This document shows positions 20,662 through 30,121 of a stretch of 64,000 bases of DNA, piece after piece. This DNA is from Pleurodeles waltl (Eukaryota; Chordata; Amphibia; Caudata; Salamandridae): contig NC_090444.1 of assembly GCF_031143425.1 (NCBI RefSeq), positions 60,941,533-61,005,532 of the forward strand, read 5' to 3'. Position numbers and translations under genes: made by a program. Numbering within the stretch: the stretch's first letter is position 1; each line of letters starts with the position of its first letter. The notes beneath the pieces were generated by a model. It made no database searches. It saw nothing but the letters and a program-made list of their open reading frames with translations, and was not told the DNA's origin.

Positions 20662-23600
20662 ATGTCTGGCACAGGCCAAAAAGTTGAACTGTCCAAACTT
20701 GCATATGATCACCTTAGCTGGAAAGGAGCAAGGAGTCTCTGCATAGAGAGAGGTTTGAGTGTAGGGAAGAATCCTTCCTTAGAACTGTTAATTAATATGC
20801 TTAGAGTACAGGATAAGGCCATAAGTGCCCAATCTGTAGAAAAAGTAGCTAATGGTTCTCAATCTGATCCAGGGACTCCCCCAGGAAAAGGTTCAGGAAA
20901 GAAACTTCTCAGCCTGCCCATTACTAGACAGTCTAGCATAGTTGGTACAGAGGTTGAATCACATCATACTGATGATGTGCTCTCACATTATGCTGGTAGC
21001 CAAGCTGTTAGGGTGCCCCTTGTAAGGGACAGGTCTCCTTCTGTTCATTCCCATCATACCTCTGTATCTAGAAATGTCCCTCCCACCCACCCTGATGACA
21101 GATTGTTAGAAAGGGAGCTCAATAGATTGAGAGTGGAGCAAACCAGACTGAAGCTCAAGAAGCAACAGCTGGATTTGGATAGACAGTCTTTAGAAATAGA
21201 GAGGGAAAGACAGAAGATGGGTTTAGATACCCATGGTGGCAGCAGCAGTATTCCCCATAGTCATCCTGCAAAAGAGCATGATTCCAGGAATCTGCACAAG
21301 ATAGTTCCCCCTTACAAGGAGGGGGATGACATTAACAAGTGGTTTGCTGCACTTGAGAGGGCCTGTGCTGTACAGGATGTCCCTCAAAAGCAGTGGGCTG
21401 CTATCCTATGGCTATCATTTACTGGAAAAGGTAGGGATAGGCTCCTTACTGTAAAAGAAAATGATGCTAACAATTTCCAAGTTCTTAAGAATGCACTTCT
21501 GGATGGTTATGGCTTAACCACTGAACAGTACAGGATAAAGTTCAGAGATACCAAAAAGGAGTCTTCACAAGACTGGGTTGATTTCATTGACCAGGCAGTG
21601 AAGGCCTTGGAGGGGTGGTTACATGGCAGTAAAGTTACTGATTATGACAGCCTGTATAACTTGATCCTGAGAGAGCATATTCTTAATAATTGTGTGTCTG
21701 ATTTGTTGCACCAGTACTTGGTGGACTCTGATCTGACCTCTCCCCAAGAATTGGGAAAGAAGGCAGACAAATGGGTCAGAACAAGAGTGAACAGAAAAGT
21801 TCATACAGGGGGTGACAAAGATGGCAACAAAAAGAAGGATGGTAAGTCTTCTGACAAGGGTGGGGACAAATCTAAAAATGAGTTTTCATCAGGCCCACAA
21901 AAACACTCTGGTGGGGGTGGTGGGCCCAAATCCTCCTTTAATCAGAACAAGGAAAAGAAACCATGGTGCTATTTATGTAAAATAAAAGGCCATTGGACAA
22001 CAGATCCCAGTTGTCCAAAGAAAGGCACCACAGCTCCTACCACTACAACCCCTACTGCTACACCTAGTGTCCCTACTAATAGCAGTGGTGGTGGGAGCAA
22101 ACCTACTAATAGCCAATCCAAGGGAGTAGCTGGGCTCACTTTTGGTAATTTAGTTGGGGTTGGTCTGATTAGGGACACCACAGAGGCTACTTTAGTCTCT
22201 GAAGGGGCTATTGACTTAGCCACTTTGGTTGCTTGCCCCCATAACTTGGAGAAGTACAAGCAACTAACCCTAATAAATGGTGTTGAGGTCCAGGCCTACA
22301 GGGACACAGGTGCCAGTGTCACAATGGTGATTGAGAAACTGGTGCACCCTGAACAACACATACTTGGACACCAGTACCAAGTAACCGATGCTCACAACAT
22401 AACACAAAGCCACCCCATGGCTGTTGTAAATCTCAACTGGGGGGGGGTATCTGGTCCAAAGAAAGTTGTGGTAGCTTCAGATTTACCTGTAGACTGTCTA
22501 TTAGGGAACGATTTGGAGACATCAGCTTGGTCAGATGTGGAGTTGGAGGCCCATGCAGCAATGCTGGGCATCCCAGGGCATATTTTTGCTTTGACAAGGG
22601 CTCAGGCCAAAAAGCAAAATGGACAGGGAAGCTTGGATCCTGGAACAATGGACCAAGTGCTCCCTAAAGCTAGGGCTAGTAGAAGCAAACCACTTCCTAC
22701 TATCCCTCCCTCTACAGTGGATTCTACTTCTGAGGAAGAAGAATTCCCTCCCTGTGCAGAACCTACACCAGAGGAGCTGGAAGCAGATACTGCTGAGCTT
22801 TTGGGTGAAGGGGGGCCTGCCAGAGAGGAGCTGAGTGTGGCACAGCAAACCTGTCCCACATTAGAGGGTCTCAGACAGCAAGCTGTCAAACAGGCTAATG
22901 GGGATGTCAGTGACTCACACAGAGTTTACTGGGAGGACAACCTCTTGTACACTGAGCATAGGGATCCTAAACCTGGAGCTGCCAGGAGATTAGTGATTCC
23001 TCAGGAGTACAGAAAGTTCCTCCTAACACTGGCACATGACATTCCCTTAGCTGGGCACCTGGGTCAAATGAAAACTTGGGACAGATTGGTACCATTGTTT
23101 CATTGGCCTAGGATGTCTGAGGACACAAAGGAATTTTGTAAGTCCTGGGAAACCTGTCAAGCCAGTGGCAAGACAGGTGGCACTCCAAAGGCACCCCTTA
23201 TCCCACTGCCTGTGGTTGGGGTTCCCTTTGAAAGGGTAGGGGTTGACATAGTTGGCCCCCTTGACCCTCCTACTGCTTCAGGCAATAGGTTTATCTTGGT
23301 GGTAGTGGACCATGCCACAAGATATCCTGAAGCTATTCCTTTAAGGACCACTACAGCTCCTGCAGTGGCAAAGGCCCTCCTGGGAATATTTTCCAGGGTG
23401 GGCTTCCCAAAGGAAGTAGTATCAGACAGAGGAGGCAATTTCATGTCTGCATACTTAAAGGCCATGTGGAAGGAGTGTGGTGTAACTTACAAGTTCACAA
23501 CACCCTATCATCCACAAACAAATGGACTGGTGGAGAGATTTAATAAAACTCTCAAAGGCATGATTATGGGACTCCCTGAAAAACTCCGCAGGAGATGGGA

Positions 23601-25620
23601 TATCCTTCTACCATGCCTCCTTTTTGCCTACAGGGAGGTACCCCAGAAAGGAGTGGGCTTCAGCCCCTTTGAACTTCTTTTTGGACACCCTGTTAGGGGT
23701 CCACTCACACTTGTAAAGGAGGGTTGGGAACAACCTTTAAAAGCTCCTAAGCAGGATATTGTGGATTATGTACTTGGCCTCAGATCAAGGATGGCTGAGT
23801 ACATGAAAAAGGCCAGTAAAAACCTTCAGGCCAGCCAAGAGCTCCAGAAGCAATGGCATGATCAGAAGGCTGTTTTGGTTCAGTACCAACCAGGGCAGAA
23901 AGTGTGGGTCTTGGAGCCTGTGGCCCCAAGAGCACTCCAAGATAAATGGAGTGGACCCCACACAATTGTTGAAAAGAAGGGTGAAGTCACCTACTTTGTT
24001 GACTTAGGCACTGCCAGGAGTCCCCTTAGGGTGCTCCATGTCAACCGCCTGAAACCCTACTATGACAGGGCTGATCTCACCCTGCTCATGGCAACAGATG
24101 AGGGACAGGAAGAAGACAGTGATCCTCTACCTGATCTCTTCTCTTCCACAGAACAAGATGCTCTTGTGGAAGGTGTAGTTTTGGCTGATTGTCTTACTGC
24201 TGAGCAGAAAGATAATTGCATAAATCTCCTAGGACAATTTTCAGAACTCTTCTCCATTGTGCCAGGCGCCACTTCTTGGTGTGAGCACACTATAGATACT
24301 GGAGACAGTTTACCTGTCAAAAGTAAGATCTATAGGCAGCCTGACCATGTCAGGGACTGCATAAAGCAAGAGGTTCAGAAGATGTTGGAACTAGGAGTGG
24401 TTGAGCACTCTGACAGTCCATGGGCTTCTCCTGTGGTACTGGTACCAAAACCCAATTCTAAAGATGGAAAGAAGGAAATGAGGTTTTGTGTCGACTATAG
24501 AGGTCTCAACTTGGTAACCAAAACTGATGCTCACCCTATACCCAGGGCAGATGAGCTCATAGATACACTGGCATCTGCCAAGTATCTAAGCACTTTTGAT
24601 TTGACTGCAGGGTATTGGCAGATCAAATTGTCAGAAGATGCTAAATCTAAGACTGCATTTTCTACCATTGGAGGACATTACCAGTTTACTGTAATGCCTT
24701 TTGGTCTGAAAAATGCACCTGCCACGTTTCAGAGGTTGGTGAACACAGTCCTGCAAGGGCTGGAAGCTTTCAGTGCAGCATATTTGGATGATATAGCTGT
24801 CTTTAGCTCCAGCTGGGATGATCACCTGGTCCACCTTTGGAAAGTTTTGGAGGCCCTGCAAAAGGCAGGCCTCACTATCAAGGCTTCAAAGTGCCAGATA
24901 GGGCAGGGTAAGGTGGTTTATCTGGGACACCTTGTTGGTGGGGAACAGATTGCACCACTTCAGGGGAAAATCCAAACTATTATTGATTGGGTTCCCCCTA
25001 CCACTCAGACTCAGGTGAGAGCCTTCCTAGGCCTCACTGGGTATTACAGGAGGTTCATTAAGAACTATGGCTCCATTGCAGCCCCTCTTAATGACCTCAC
25101 ATCCAAGAAAATGCCTAAAAAGGTATTATGGACAGCAAACTGTCAGAAAGCTTTTGAGGAGCTGAAGCAGGCCATGTGCTCTGCACCTGTCCTGAAAAGC
25201 CCTTGTTACTCTAAAAAATTCTATGTCCAAACTGATGCATCTGAATTAGGAGTAGGGGCAGTCCTATCACAACTTAATTCTGAGGGCCAGGATCAACCTG
25301 TTGCTTTTATTAGTAGAAGGTTGACCCCTAGAGAAAAGCGTTGGTCTGCCATTGAGAGGGAGGCCTTTGCTGTGGTCTGGGCTCTGAAGAAGTTGAGGCC
25401 ATACCTGTTTGGCACTCACTTCATTGTTCAGACAGACCACAAACCTCTACTTTGGCTAAAACAAATGAAAGGTGAAAATCCTAAATTGTTGAGGTGGTCC
25501 ATATCCCTACAGGGAATGGACTATACAGTGGAACACAGACCTGGGAGTAGCCACTCCAATGCAGATGGACTCTCCAGATATTTCCACTTAGACAATGAAG
25601 ACTCATCAGGTAATGGCTAG
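20662..25620 (+). CDS. gag-pol: Gag-Pol polyprotein, Gmr1-like order (Gag-PR-IN-RT-RH)
   Basis: One open frame of 1652 codons makes capsid, protease, integrase, reverse transcriptase and RNase H. Residues about 8-50 resemble a SAP-like helix pair (ARSLCIERGLSVGKNPSLEL), and about 150-188 form a charged coiled coil. About 288-371 is a SCAN-like capsid segment. A zinc knuckle has Cys436, Cys439, His444 and Cys451. Protease has DTGAS at 548-552. Integrase follows: His792 and His799 of the zinc-binding end, then a Trp829 where a Cys is expected before Cys832, and catalytic Asp862, Asp922 and Glu958 (35 residues between the last two). A GPY/F-like tail spans about 1084-1136. Reverse transcriptase runs from about 1218 with YLDD at 1374-1377. 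RNase H has TDAS with Asp1525. No frameshift or stop separates gag and pol. The ATG at 20662 is the first in this frame after the leader. Only the integrase cysteine is clearly damaged. Confidence 0.97.
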   Translation: MSGTGQKVELSKLAYDHLSWKGARSLCIERGLSVGKNPSLELLINMLRVQDKAISAQSVEKVANGSQSDPGTPPGKGSGKKLLSLPITRQSSIVGTEVESHHTDDVLSHYAGSQAVRVPLVRDRSPSVHSHHTSVSRNVPPTHPDDRLLERELNRLRVEQTRLKLKKQQLDLDRQSLEIERERQKMGLDTHGGSSSIPHSHPAKEHDSRNLHKIVPPYKEGDDINKWFAALERACAVQDVPQKQWAAILWLSFTGKGRDRLLTVKENDANNFQVLKNALLDGYGLTTEQYRIKFRDTKKESSQDWVDFIDQAVKALEGWLHGSKVTDYDSLYNLILREHILNNCVSDLLHQYLVDSDLTSPQELGKKADKWVRTRVNRKVHTGGDKDGNKKKDGKSSDKGGDKSKNEFSSGPQKHSGGGGGPKSSFNQNKEKKPWCYLCKIKGHWTTDPSCPKKGTTAPTTTTPTATPSVPTNSSGGGSKPTNSQSKGVAGLTFGNLVGVGLIRDTTEATLVSEGAIDLATLVACPHNLEKYKQLTLINGVEVQAYRDTGASVTMVIEKLVHPEQHILGHQYQVTDAHNITQSHPMAVVNLNWGGVSGPKKVVVASDLPVDCLLGNDLETSAWSDVELEAHAAMLGIPGHIFALTRAQAKKQNGQGSLDPGTMDQVLPKARASRSKPLPTIPPSTVDSTSEEEEFPPCAEPTPEELEADTAELLGEGGPAREELSVAQQTCPTLEGLRQQAVKQANGDVSDSHRVYWEDNLLYTEHRDPKPGAARRLVIPQEYRKFLLTLAHDIPLAGHLGQMKTWDRLVPLFHWPRMSEDTKEFCKSWETCQASGKTGGTPKAPLIPLPVVGVPFERVGVDIVGPLDPPTASGNRFILVVVDHATRYPEAIPLRTTTAPAVAKALLGIFSRVGFPKEVVSDRGGNFMSAYLKAMWKECGVTYKFTTPYHPQTNGLVERFNKTLKGMIMGLPEKLRRRWDILLPCLLFAYREVPQKGVGFSPFELLFGHPVRGPLTLVKEGWEQPLKAPKQDIVDYVLGLRSRMAEYMKKASKNLQASQELQKQWHDQKAVLVQYQPGQKVWVLEPVAPRALQDKWSGPHTIVEKKGEVTYFVDLGTARSPLRVLHVNRLKPYYDRADLTLLMATDEGQEEDSDPLPDLFSSTEQDALVEGVVLADCLTAEQKDNCINLLGQFSELFSIVPGATSWCEHTIDTGDSLPVKSKIYRQPDHVRDCIKQEVQKMLELGVVEHSDSPWASPVVLVPKPNSKDGKKEMRFCVDYRGLNLVTKTDAHPIPRADELIDTLASAKYLSTFDLTAGYWQIKLSEDAKSKTAFSTIGGHYQFTVMPFGLKNAPATFQRLVNTVLQGLEAFSAAYLDDIAVFSSSWDDHLVHLWKVLEALQKAGLTIKASKCQIGQGKVVYLGHLVGGEQIAPLQGKIQTIIDWVPPTTQTQVRAFLGLTGYYRRFIKNYGSIAAPLNDLTSKKMPKKVLWTANCQKAFEELKQAMCSAPVLKSPCYSKKFYVQTDASELGVGAVLSQLNSEGQDQPVAFISRRLTPREKRWSAIEREAFAVVWALKKLRPYLFGTHFIVQTDHKPLLWLKQMKGENPKLLRWSISLQGMDYTVEHRPGSSHSNADGLSRYFHLDNEDSSGNG

Positions 25621-25630
25621 TCTTATTGTC

Positions 25631-25650
25631 CTTCGTTTGGGGGGGGGTTG
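25631..25650 (+). promoter_or_regulatory. Polypurine tract before the 3' LTR
   Basis: A run of nine G residues (25639-25647) within CGTTTGG...GGTTG directly precedes the 3' LTR start TGTAGG at 25651. This is where plus-strand DNA priming occurs in LTR elements. The same tract precedes the 3' LTR of the second copy (59511-59527). The terminal GTTG is not purine, so the exact priming end is uncertain. Confidence 0.75.
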
Positions 25651-28645
25651 TGTAGGAAAGTACCATCTTGCCTGGCATGTTACCCCCATTTTTCACTGTA
25701 TATATGTTGTTTTAGTTGTATGTGTCACTGGGACCCTGGTAACCCAGGGCCCCAGTGCTCATAAGTGTGCCTGAATGTGTTACCTGTGTAGTGACTAACT
25801 GTCTCACTGAGGCTCTGCTAATCAGAACCTCAGTGGTTATGCTCTCTCATTTCTTTCCAAATTGTCACTGACAGGCTAGTGACCATTTTTACCAATTTAC
25901 ATTGGCTTACTGGAACACCCTTATAATTCCCTAGTATATGGTACTGAGGTACCCAGGGTATTGGGGTTCCAGGAGATCCCTATGGGCTGCAGCATTTCTT
26001 TTGCCACCCATAGGGAGCTCTGACAATTCTTACACAGGCCTGCCACTGCAGCCTGAGTGAAATAACGTCCACGTTATTTCACAGCCATTTTACACTGCAC
26101 TTAAGTAACTTATAAGTCACCTATATGTCTAACCTTTACCTGGTAAAGGTTAGGTGCAAAGTTACTTAGTGTGAGGGCACCCTGGCACTAGCCAAGGTGC
26201 CCCCACATTGTTCAGAGCCAATTCACTGAACTTTGTGAGTGCGGGGACACCATTACACGCGTGCACTACATATAGGTCACTACCTATATGTAGCTTCACC
26301 ATGGTAACTCCGAATATGGCCATGTAACATGTCTATGATCATGGAATTGCCCCCTCTATGCCATCCTGGCATTGTTGGTACAATTCCATGATCCCAGTGG
26401 TCTGTAGCACAGACCCTGGTACTGCCAGACTGCCCTTCCTGGGGTTTCTCTGCAGCTGCTGCTGCTGCCAACCCCTCAGACAGGCAGCTGCCCTCCTGGG
26501 GTCCAGCCAGGCCTGGCCCAGGATGGCAGAACAAAGAACTTCCTCTGAGAGAGGGTGTGACACCCTCTCCCTTTGGAAAATGGTGTGAAGGCAGGGGAGG
26601 AGTAGCCTCCCCCAGCCTCTGGAAATGCTTTGTTGGGCACAGATGTGCCCAATTCTGCATAAGCCAGTCTACACCGGTTCAGGGACCCCTTAGCCCCTGC
26701 TCTGGCGTGAAACTGGACAAAGGAAAGGGGAGTGACCACTCCCCTGACCTGCACCTCCCCTGGGAGGTGTCCAGAGCTCCTCCAGTGTGCTCCAGACCTC
26801 TGCCATCTTGGAAACAGAGGTGCTGCTGGCACACTGGACTGCTCTGAGTGGCCAGTGCCACCAGGTGACGTCAGAGACTCCTTGTGATAGGCTCCTTCAG
26901 GTGTTAGTAGCCTTTCCTCTCTCCTAGGTAGCCAAACCCTCTTTTCTGGCTATTTAGGGTCTCTGTCTCTGGGGAAACTTTAGATAACGAATGCATGAGC
27001 TCAGCCGAGTTCCTCTGCATCTCCCTCTTCACCTTCTGATAAGGAATCGACCGCTGACCGCGCTGGAAGCCTGCAAACCTGCAACATAGTAGCAAAGACG
27101 ACTACTGCAACTCTGTAACGCTGATCCTGCCGCCTTCTCGACTGTTTTCCTGCTTGTGCATGCTGTGGGGGTAGTCTGCCTCCTCTCTGCACCAGAAGCT
27201 CCGAAGAAATCTCCCGTGGGTCGACGGAATCTTCCCCCTGCAACCGCAGGCACCAAAAAGCTGCATTACCGGTCCCTTGGGTCTCCTCTCAGCACGACGA
27301 GCGAGGTCCCTCGAATCCAGCGACACCGTCCAAGTGACCCCCACAGTCCAGTGACTCTTCAGCCCAAGTTTGGTGGAGGTAAGTCCTTGCCTCACCTCGC
27401 TGGGCTGCATTGCTGGGAACCGCGACTTTGCAAGCTACTCCGGCCCCTGTGCACTTCCGGCGGAAATCCTTTGTGCACAGCCAAGCCTGGGTCCACGGCA
27501 CTCTAACCTGCATTGCACGACTTTCTAAGTTGGTCTCCGGCGACGTGGGACTCCTTTGTGCAACTTTGGCGAGCACCGTTTCACGCATCCTCGTAGTGCC
27601 TGTTTCTGGCACTTCTCCGGGTGCTACCTGCTTCAGTGAGGGCTCTTTGTCTTGCTCGACGTCCCCTCTCTCTGCAGGTCCAATTTGCGACCTCCTGGTC
27701 CCTCCTGGGCCCCAGCAGCGTCCAAAAACGCCAAACGCACAATTTGCGTGTAGCAAGGCTTGTTGGCGTCCATCCGGCGGGAAAACACTTCTGCACGACT
27801 CTCCAAGGCGTGGGGGATCCATCCTCCAAAGGGGAAGTCTCTAGCCCTTGTCGTTCCTGCAGTATTCACAGTTCTTCAGCCTAGTAAGAGCTTCTTTGCA
27901 CCAACCGCTGGCATTTCTTGGGCATCTGCCCATCTCCGAGCTGCTTGTGACTTTTGGACTTGGTCCCCTTGTTCCACAGGTACCCTCAGTCAGGAATCCC
28001 TCGTTGTTGCATTGCTGATTTGTGTTTTCCTTGCATTTTCCCTCTAACACGACTATTTTGTCCTTAGGGGAACTTTAGTGCACTTTGCACTCACTTTTCA
28101 GGGTCTTGGGGAGGGTTATTTTTCTAACTCTCACTATTTTCTAATAGTCCCAGCGACCCTCTACAAGGTCACATAGGTTTGGGGTCCATTCGTGGTTCGC
28201 ATTCCACTTTTGGAGTATATGGTTTGTGTTGCCCCTATCCCTATGTTTCCCCATTGCATCCTATTGTAACTATACATTGTTTGCACTGTTTTCTAAGACT
28301 ATACTGCATATTTTTGCTATTGTGTATATATATCTTGTGTATATTTCCTATCCTCTCACTGAGGGTACACTCTAAGATACTTTGGCATATTGTCATAAAA
28401 ATAAAGTACCTTTATTTTTAGTATAACTGTGTATTGTGTTTTCTTATGATATTGTGCATATGACACTAGGTGGTACTGTAGTAGCTTCACACGTCTCCTA
28501 GTTCAGCCTAAGCTGCTCTGCTAAGCTACCATTATCTATCAGCCTAAGCTGCTAGACACCCTATACACTAATAAGGGATAACTGGGCCTGGTGCAAGGTG
28601 CAAGTACCCCTTGGTACTCACTACAAGCCAGTCCAGCCTCCTACA
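25651..28645 (+). repeat. 3' LTR of the complete gypsy element
   Basis: 2995 bp, the same length as the 5' LTR and nearly identical to it. Differences seen by eye include C/T at the inverted repeat near 26139, C/T near 26416, C/T near 26707, T/C near 27118 and A/C near 27203. The AATAAA at 28400-28405 would be the one used to end the element RNA. Confidence 0.95.
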
Positions 28646-28650
28646 TTGTG

Positions 28651-28973
28651 TACATATATCTTGTGTATATTTGGCATCCTCATACTGAGGGTACTCACTG
28701 AGATACTTTTGGCATATTGTCATAAAAATAAAGTACCTTTATTTTTAGTATATCTGTGTATTGTGTTTTCTTATGATATTGTGCATATGGCACCAGTGGT
28801 ATAGTAGGAGCTTTGCATGTCTCCTAGTTCAGCCTAAGCTGCTCTGCTATAGCTACCTTCTATCAGCCTAAGCTGCTAGAAACACCTCTTCTACACTAAT
28901 AAGGGATAACTGGACCTGGTACAGAGTGTAAGTACCCCTTGGTACCCACTACAAGCCAGGTCAGCCTCCTACA
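28651..28973 (+). mobile_element. Solo LTR (gypsy family) inside the L1, right part
   Basis: This continues the LTR begun at 14678: TACATATATCTTGTG to the terminal CCTACA at 28973, including its own AATAAA palindrome (near 28724-28746). It is followed by ten non-repeated bases (28974-28983) and then the second copy of the 138-bp duplication. Confidence 0.88.
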
Positions 28974-28983
28974 GGCCCGTAAT

Positions 28984-29121
28984 AGTCCGGATGTTGAGAT
29001 GGCGTTATCGGGTGGTTGTTGAGCGGCTTTGGAGGTTGCGAGGGGTTAACAGGGCAGTGTCCACTGCTTACCTCCGTTGTTAAGCTTCGTTGAGCTTCGG
29101 TTTGGCGTGCTGTCGTAGGGC
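28984..29121. repeat. 138-bp direct duplication, right copy
   Basis: Matches 14540-14677 with two substitutions. After 29121 the L1 5' region continues uniquely, so this is the copy joined to the rest of the LINE. Confidence 0.92.
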
Positions 29122-29640
29122 TATCCTCCAGTTGGGATGCGGGGGTTATTGGAGAAAGGGCGGGCAAGTCCCTCTTTATGTTATATTATCACTGGTCCGT
29201 GTCGGCCAACGGCGTGTACTCCTGGATGTCTTTTCCGATGTTGGAGCCCTATTGATGCCTATGGGTGCCAGAGGCCCTTGTCGCTGCTCCGGTAGCTGGG
29301 TGGCCTGAGAGGGGGAGGCGAGCGGCGTTGGTCCCTTCCCCTCTTTGCTTACTTCTTTCTTCAGTTTTTTTTTTCCCCTCTTCTTCTCCCCTCCTGTCTT
29401 TTTGGGAGGGGGGTGCTTAGTGCCTGTCTCTCCCCAGTTGCTGGTTTCCCCCTTTTTCGTTTTTGTTACTATAATATTTTTCTTTTTGTTTCCCCTTTCC
29501 CCCTTTTTTTTTTCTTTTTTTTCCGTCCTTTCCTTTTTCCCCTCAAAGGGAGGGGGGGGGGAGCTTGATGGCCAGGTGAAGGGGTGGCGCGGTGCCTCTT
29601 TTCAGTGCTGGGGCGCGAGGGTCAGTACCTGTGGAGCCGG

Positions 29641-30010
29641 GTGATGTTGAGCCGATCGAGCCGATCTGCCTCGGGCTCTGAGGACGCGACTCCACCCCCT
29701 TGACGGGGCTTCTGTTACCGAGGCGTGTTGCGGGCTTTCTGGTGCATCGCAGCGGGTCTCTTCTGTAAGGGTCGGGGGCTCGATGCACTGGGAAGGTCTC
29801 CGGGGCCCTCCGCGATGGTTTTTCTTTCTCTCGGCGAGCCAGTCGCGCCGATCCGCCTGGGGCTGCAGAGATGCGACTCTGCCCCCCCGGTTAGGCCTCC
29901 GTTGTCGAGGCATGCTGCGAGCTGCCGGGTTCGCGGTGGCGGGCCTCCTTAACGTGGATCGGGGGCTCGGTGCTTTAGCAAGGTCTCCGGTGTCAGTCAA
30001 AATGTTCGTT
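29641..30010. repeat. Two 187-bp monomer-like units in the L1 5' UTR
   Basis: The sequences from about 29643 and about 29830 align in order through GCGACTC, GGGGCTCGATGC/GGGGCTCGGTGC and AAGGTCTCCGG. The period is 187 bp. Divergence is moderate. Confidence 0.7.
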
Positions 30011-30075
30011 TGGCTGCCGCTAAGCCCCCGCCGCCTCCCCGGGATCGCCACGGCACGGAGCTCTCAGTTTAGGCG

Positions 30076-30083
30076 GCCATCTT
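30076..30083 (-). promoter_or_regulatory. YY1-type motif at the L1 5' end
   Basis: AAGATGGC on the minus strand, within AAAGATGGCCGCC, begins 24 bases from the LINE 5' end. In human L1 a YY1 site of the same core at +13 to +21 directs accurate initiation. The match in sequence and position suggests the same role here. Confidence 0.5.
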
Positions 30084-30121
30084 TCCTCGTGGCCCGGCCA
30101 CGCCCTGCTGCATAGTATTTT

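Larger units (their letters stand above)
17396..28645 (+). mobile_element. Complete young Gmr1-like Ty3/gypsy retrotransposon
   Basis: An 11.25-kb element with two 2995-bp LTRs (17396-20390 and 25651-28645), a 5-bp target duplication TTGTG (17391-17395 and 28646-28650), a leader, one uninterrupted Gag-Pol frame (20662-25620) and a G-rich polypurine tract before the 3' LTR. By eye the LTRs differ at about nine positions in 2995, several of them C/T or G/A at CpG sites, so it inserted recently. It landed near the 3' end of an older LTR of the same family, joining TTTTTGGTATTGTG to TTGTGTACATATATC. The integrase-before-reverse-transcriptase order places it in the Gmr1-like group. One integrase cysteine is lost, so autonomy is doubtful. 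Confidence 0.97.
6761..30106 (-). mobile_element. Full-length L1-type LINE, decayed and split by nested insertions
   Basis: On the minus strand the order is 5' UTR (30106 to about 29122), ORF1 (near 14514-13774), a long inter-ORF region, ORF2 (11364-7492), 3' UTR and a poly(A) tract at 6770-6761. An AATAAA sits at 6778-6773, directly before the tail. The 15-bp target duplication GCTGCATAGTATTTT is present at 6746-6760 and 30107-30121, so both ends are defined and the copy is not 5'-truncated. Subtracting the insertion at 14678-29121 leaves about 8.9 kb. The reading frames carry stops and frameshifts, so this copy is inactive. An LTR inserted upstream of ORF1, and a younger gypsy element inserted into that LTR. 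Confidence 0.93.
29122..30106 (-). promoter_or_regulatory. L1-type LINE 5' UTR / promoter region
   Basis: This is the GC- and CpG-rich 5' end of the minus-strand LINE, directly abutting the target duplication at 30107. It contains two similar units of about 187 bp (landmarks CCGATCTGCC at 29661 and CCGATCCGCC at 29848), reminiscent of the promoter monomers of some mammalian L1 families. A pyrimidine-rich stretch on the plus strand (29345-29550) separates these from ORF1. The minus-strand start GCAGGGCGTGGCC leads to an AAGATGGC word 24 bases in (30083-30076), a YY1-type motif located as in human L1. Promoter function is inferred. Confidence 0.7.

Noticed and set aside
22433..22889. Antisense frames within gag-pol
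   Set aside because: Shadows of the coding strand of the Gag-Pol frame; no independent signal.
26280..27884. Many frames of 60-180 codons inside LTR copies
   Set aside because: Frames occur on both strands in the same places, shift between copies and lack domains; they are LTR sequence.
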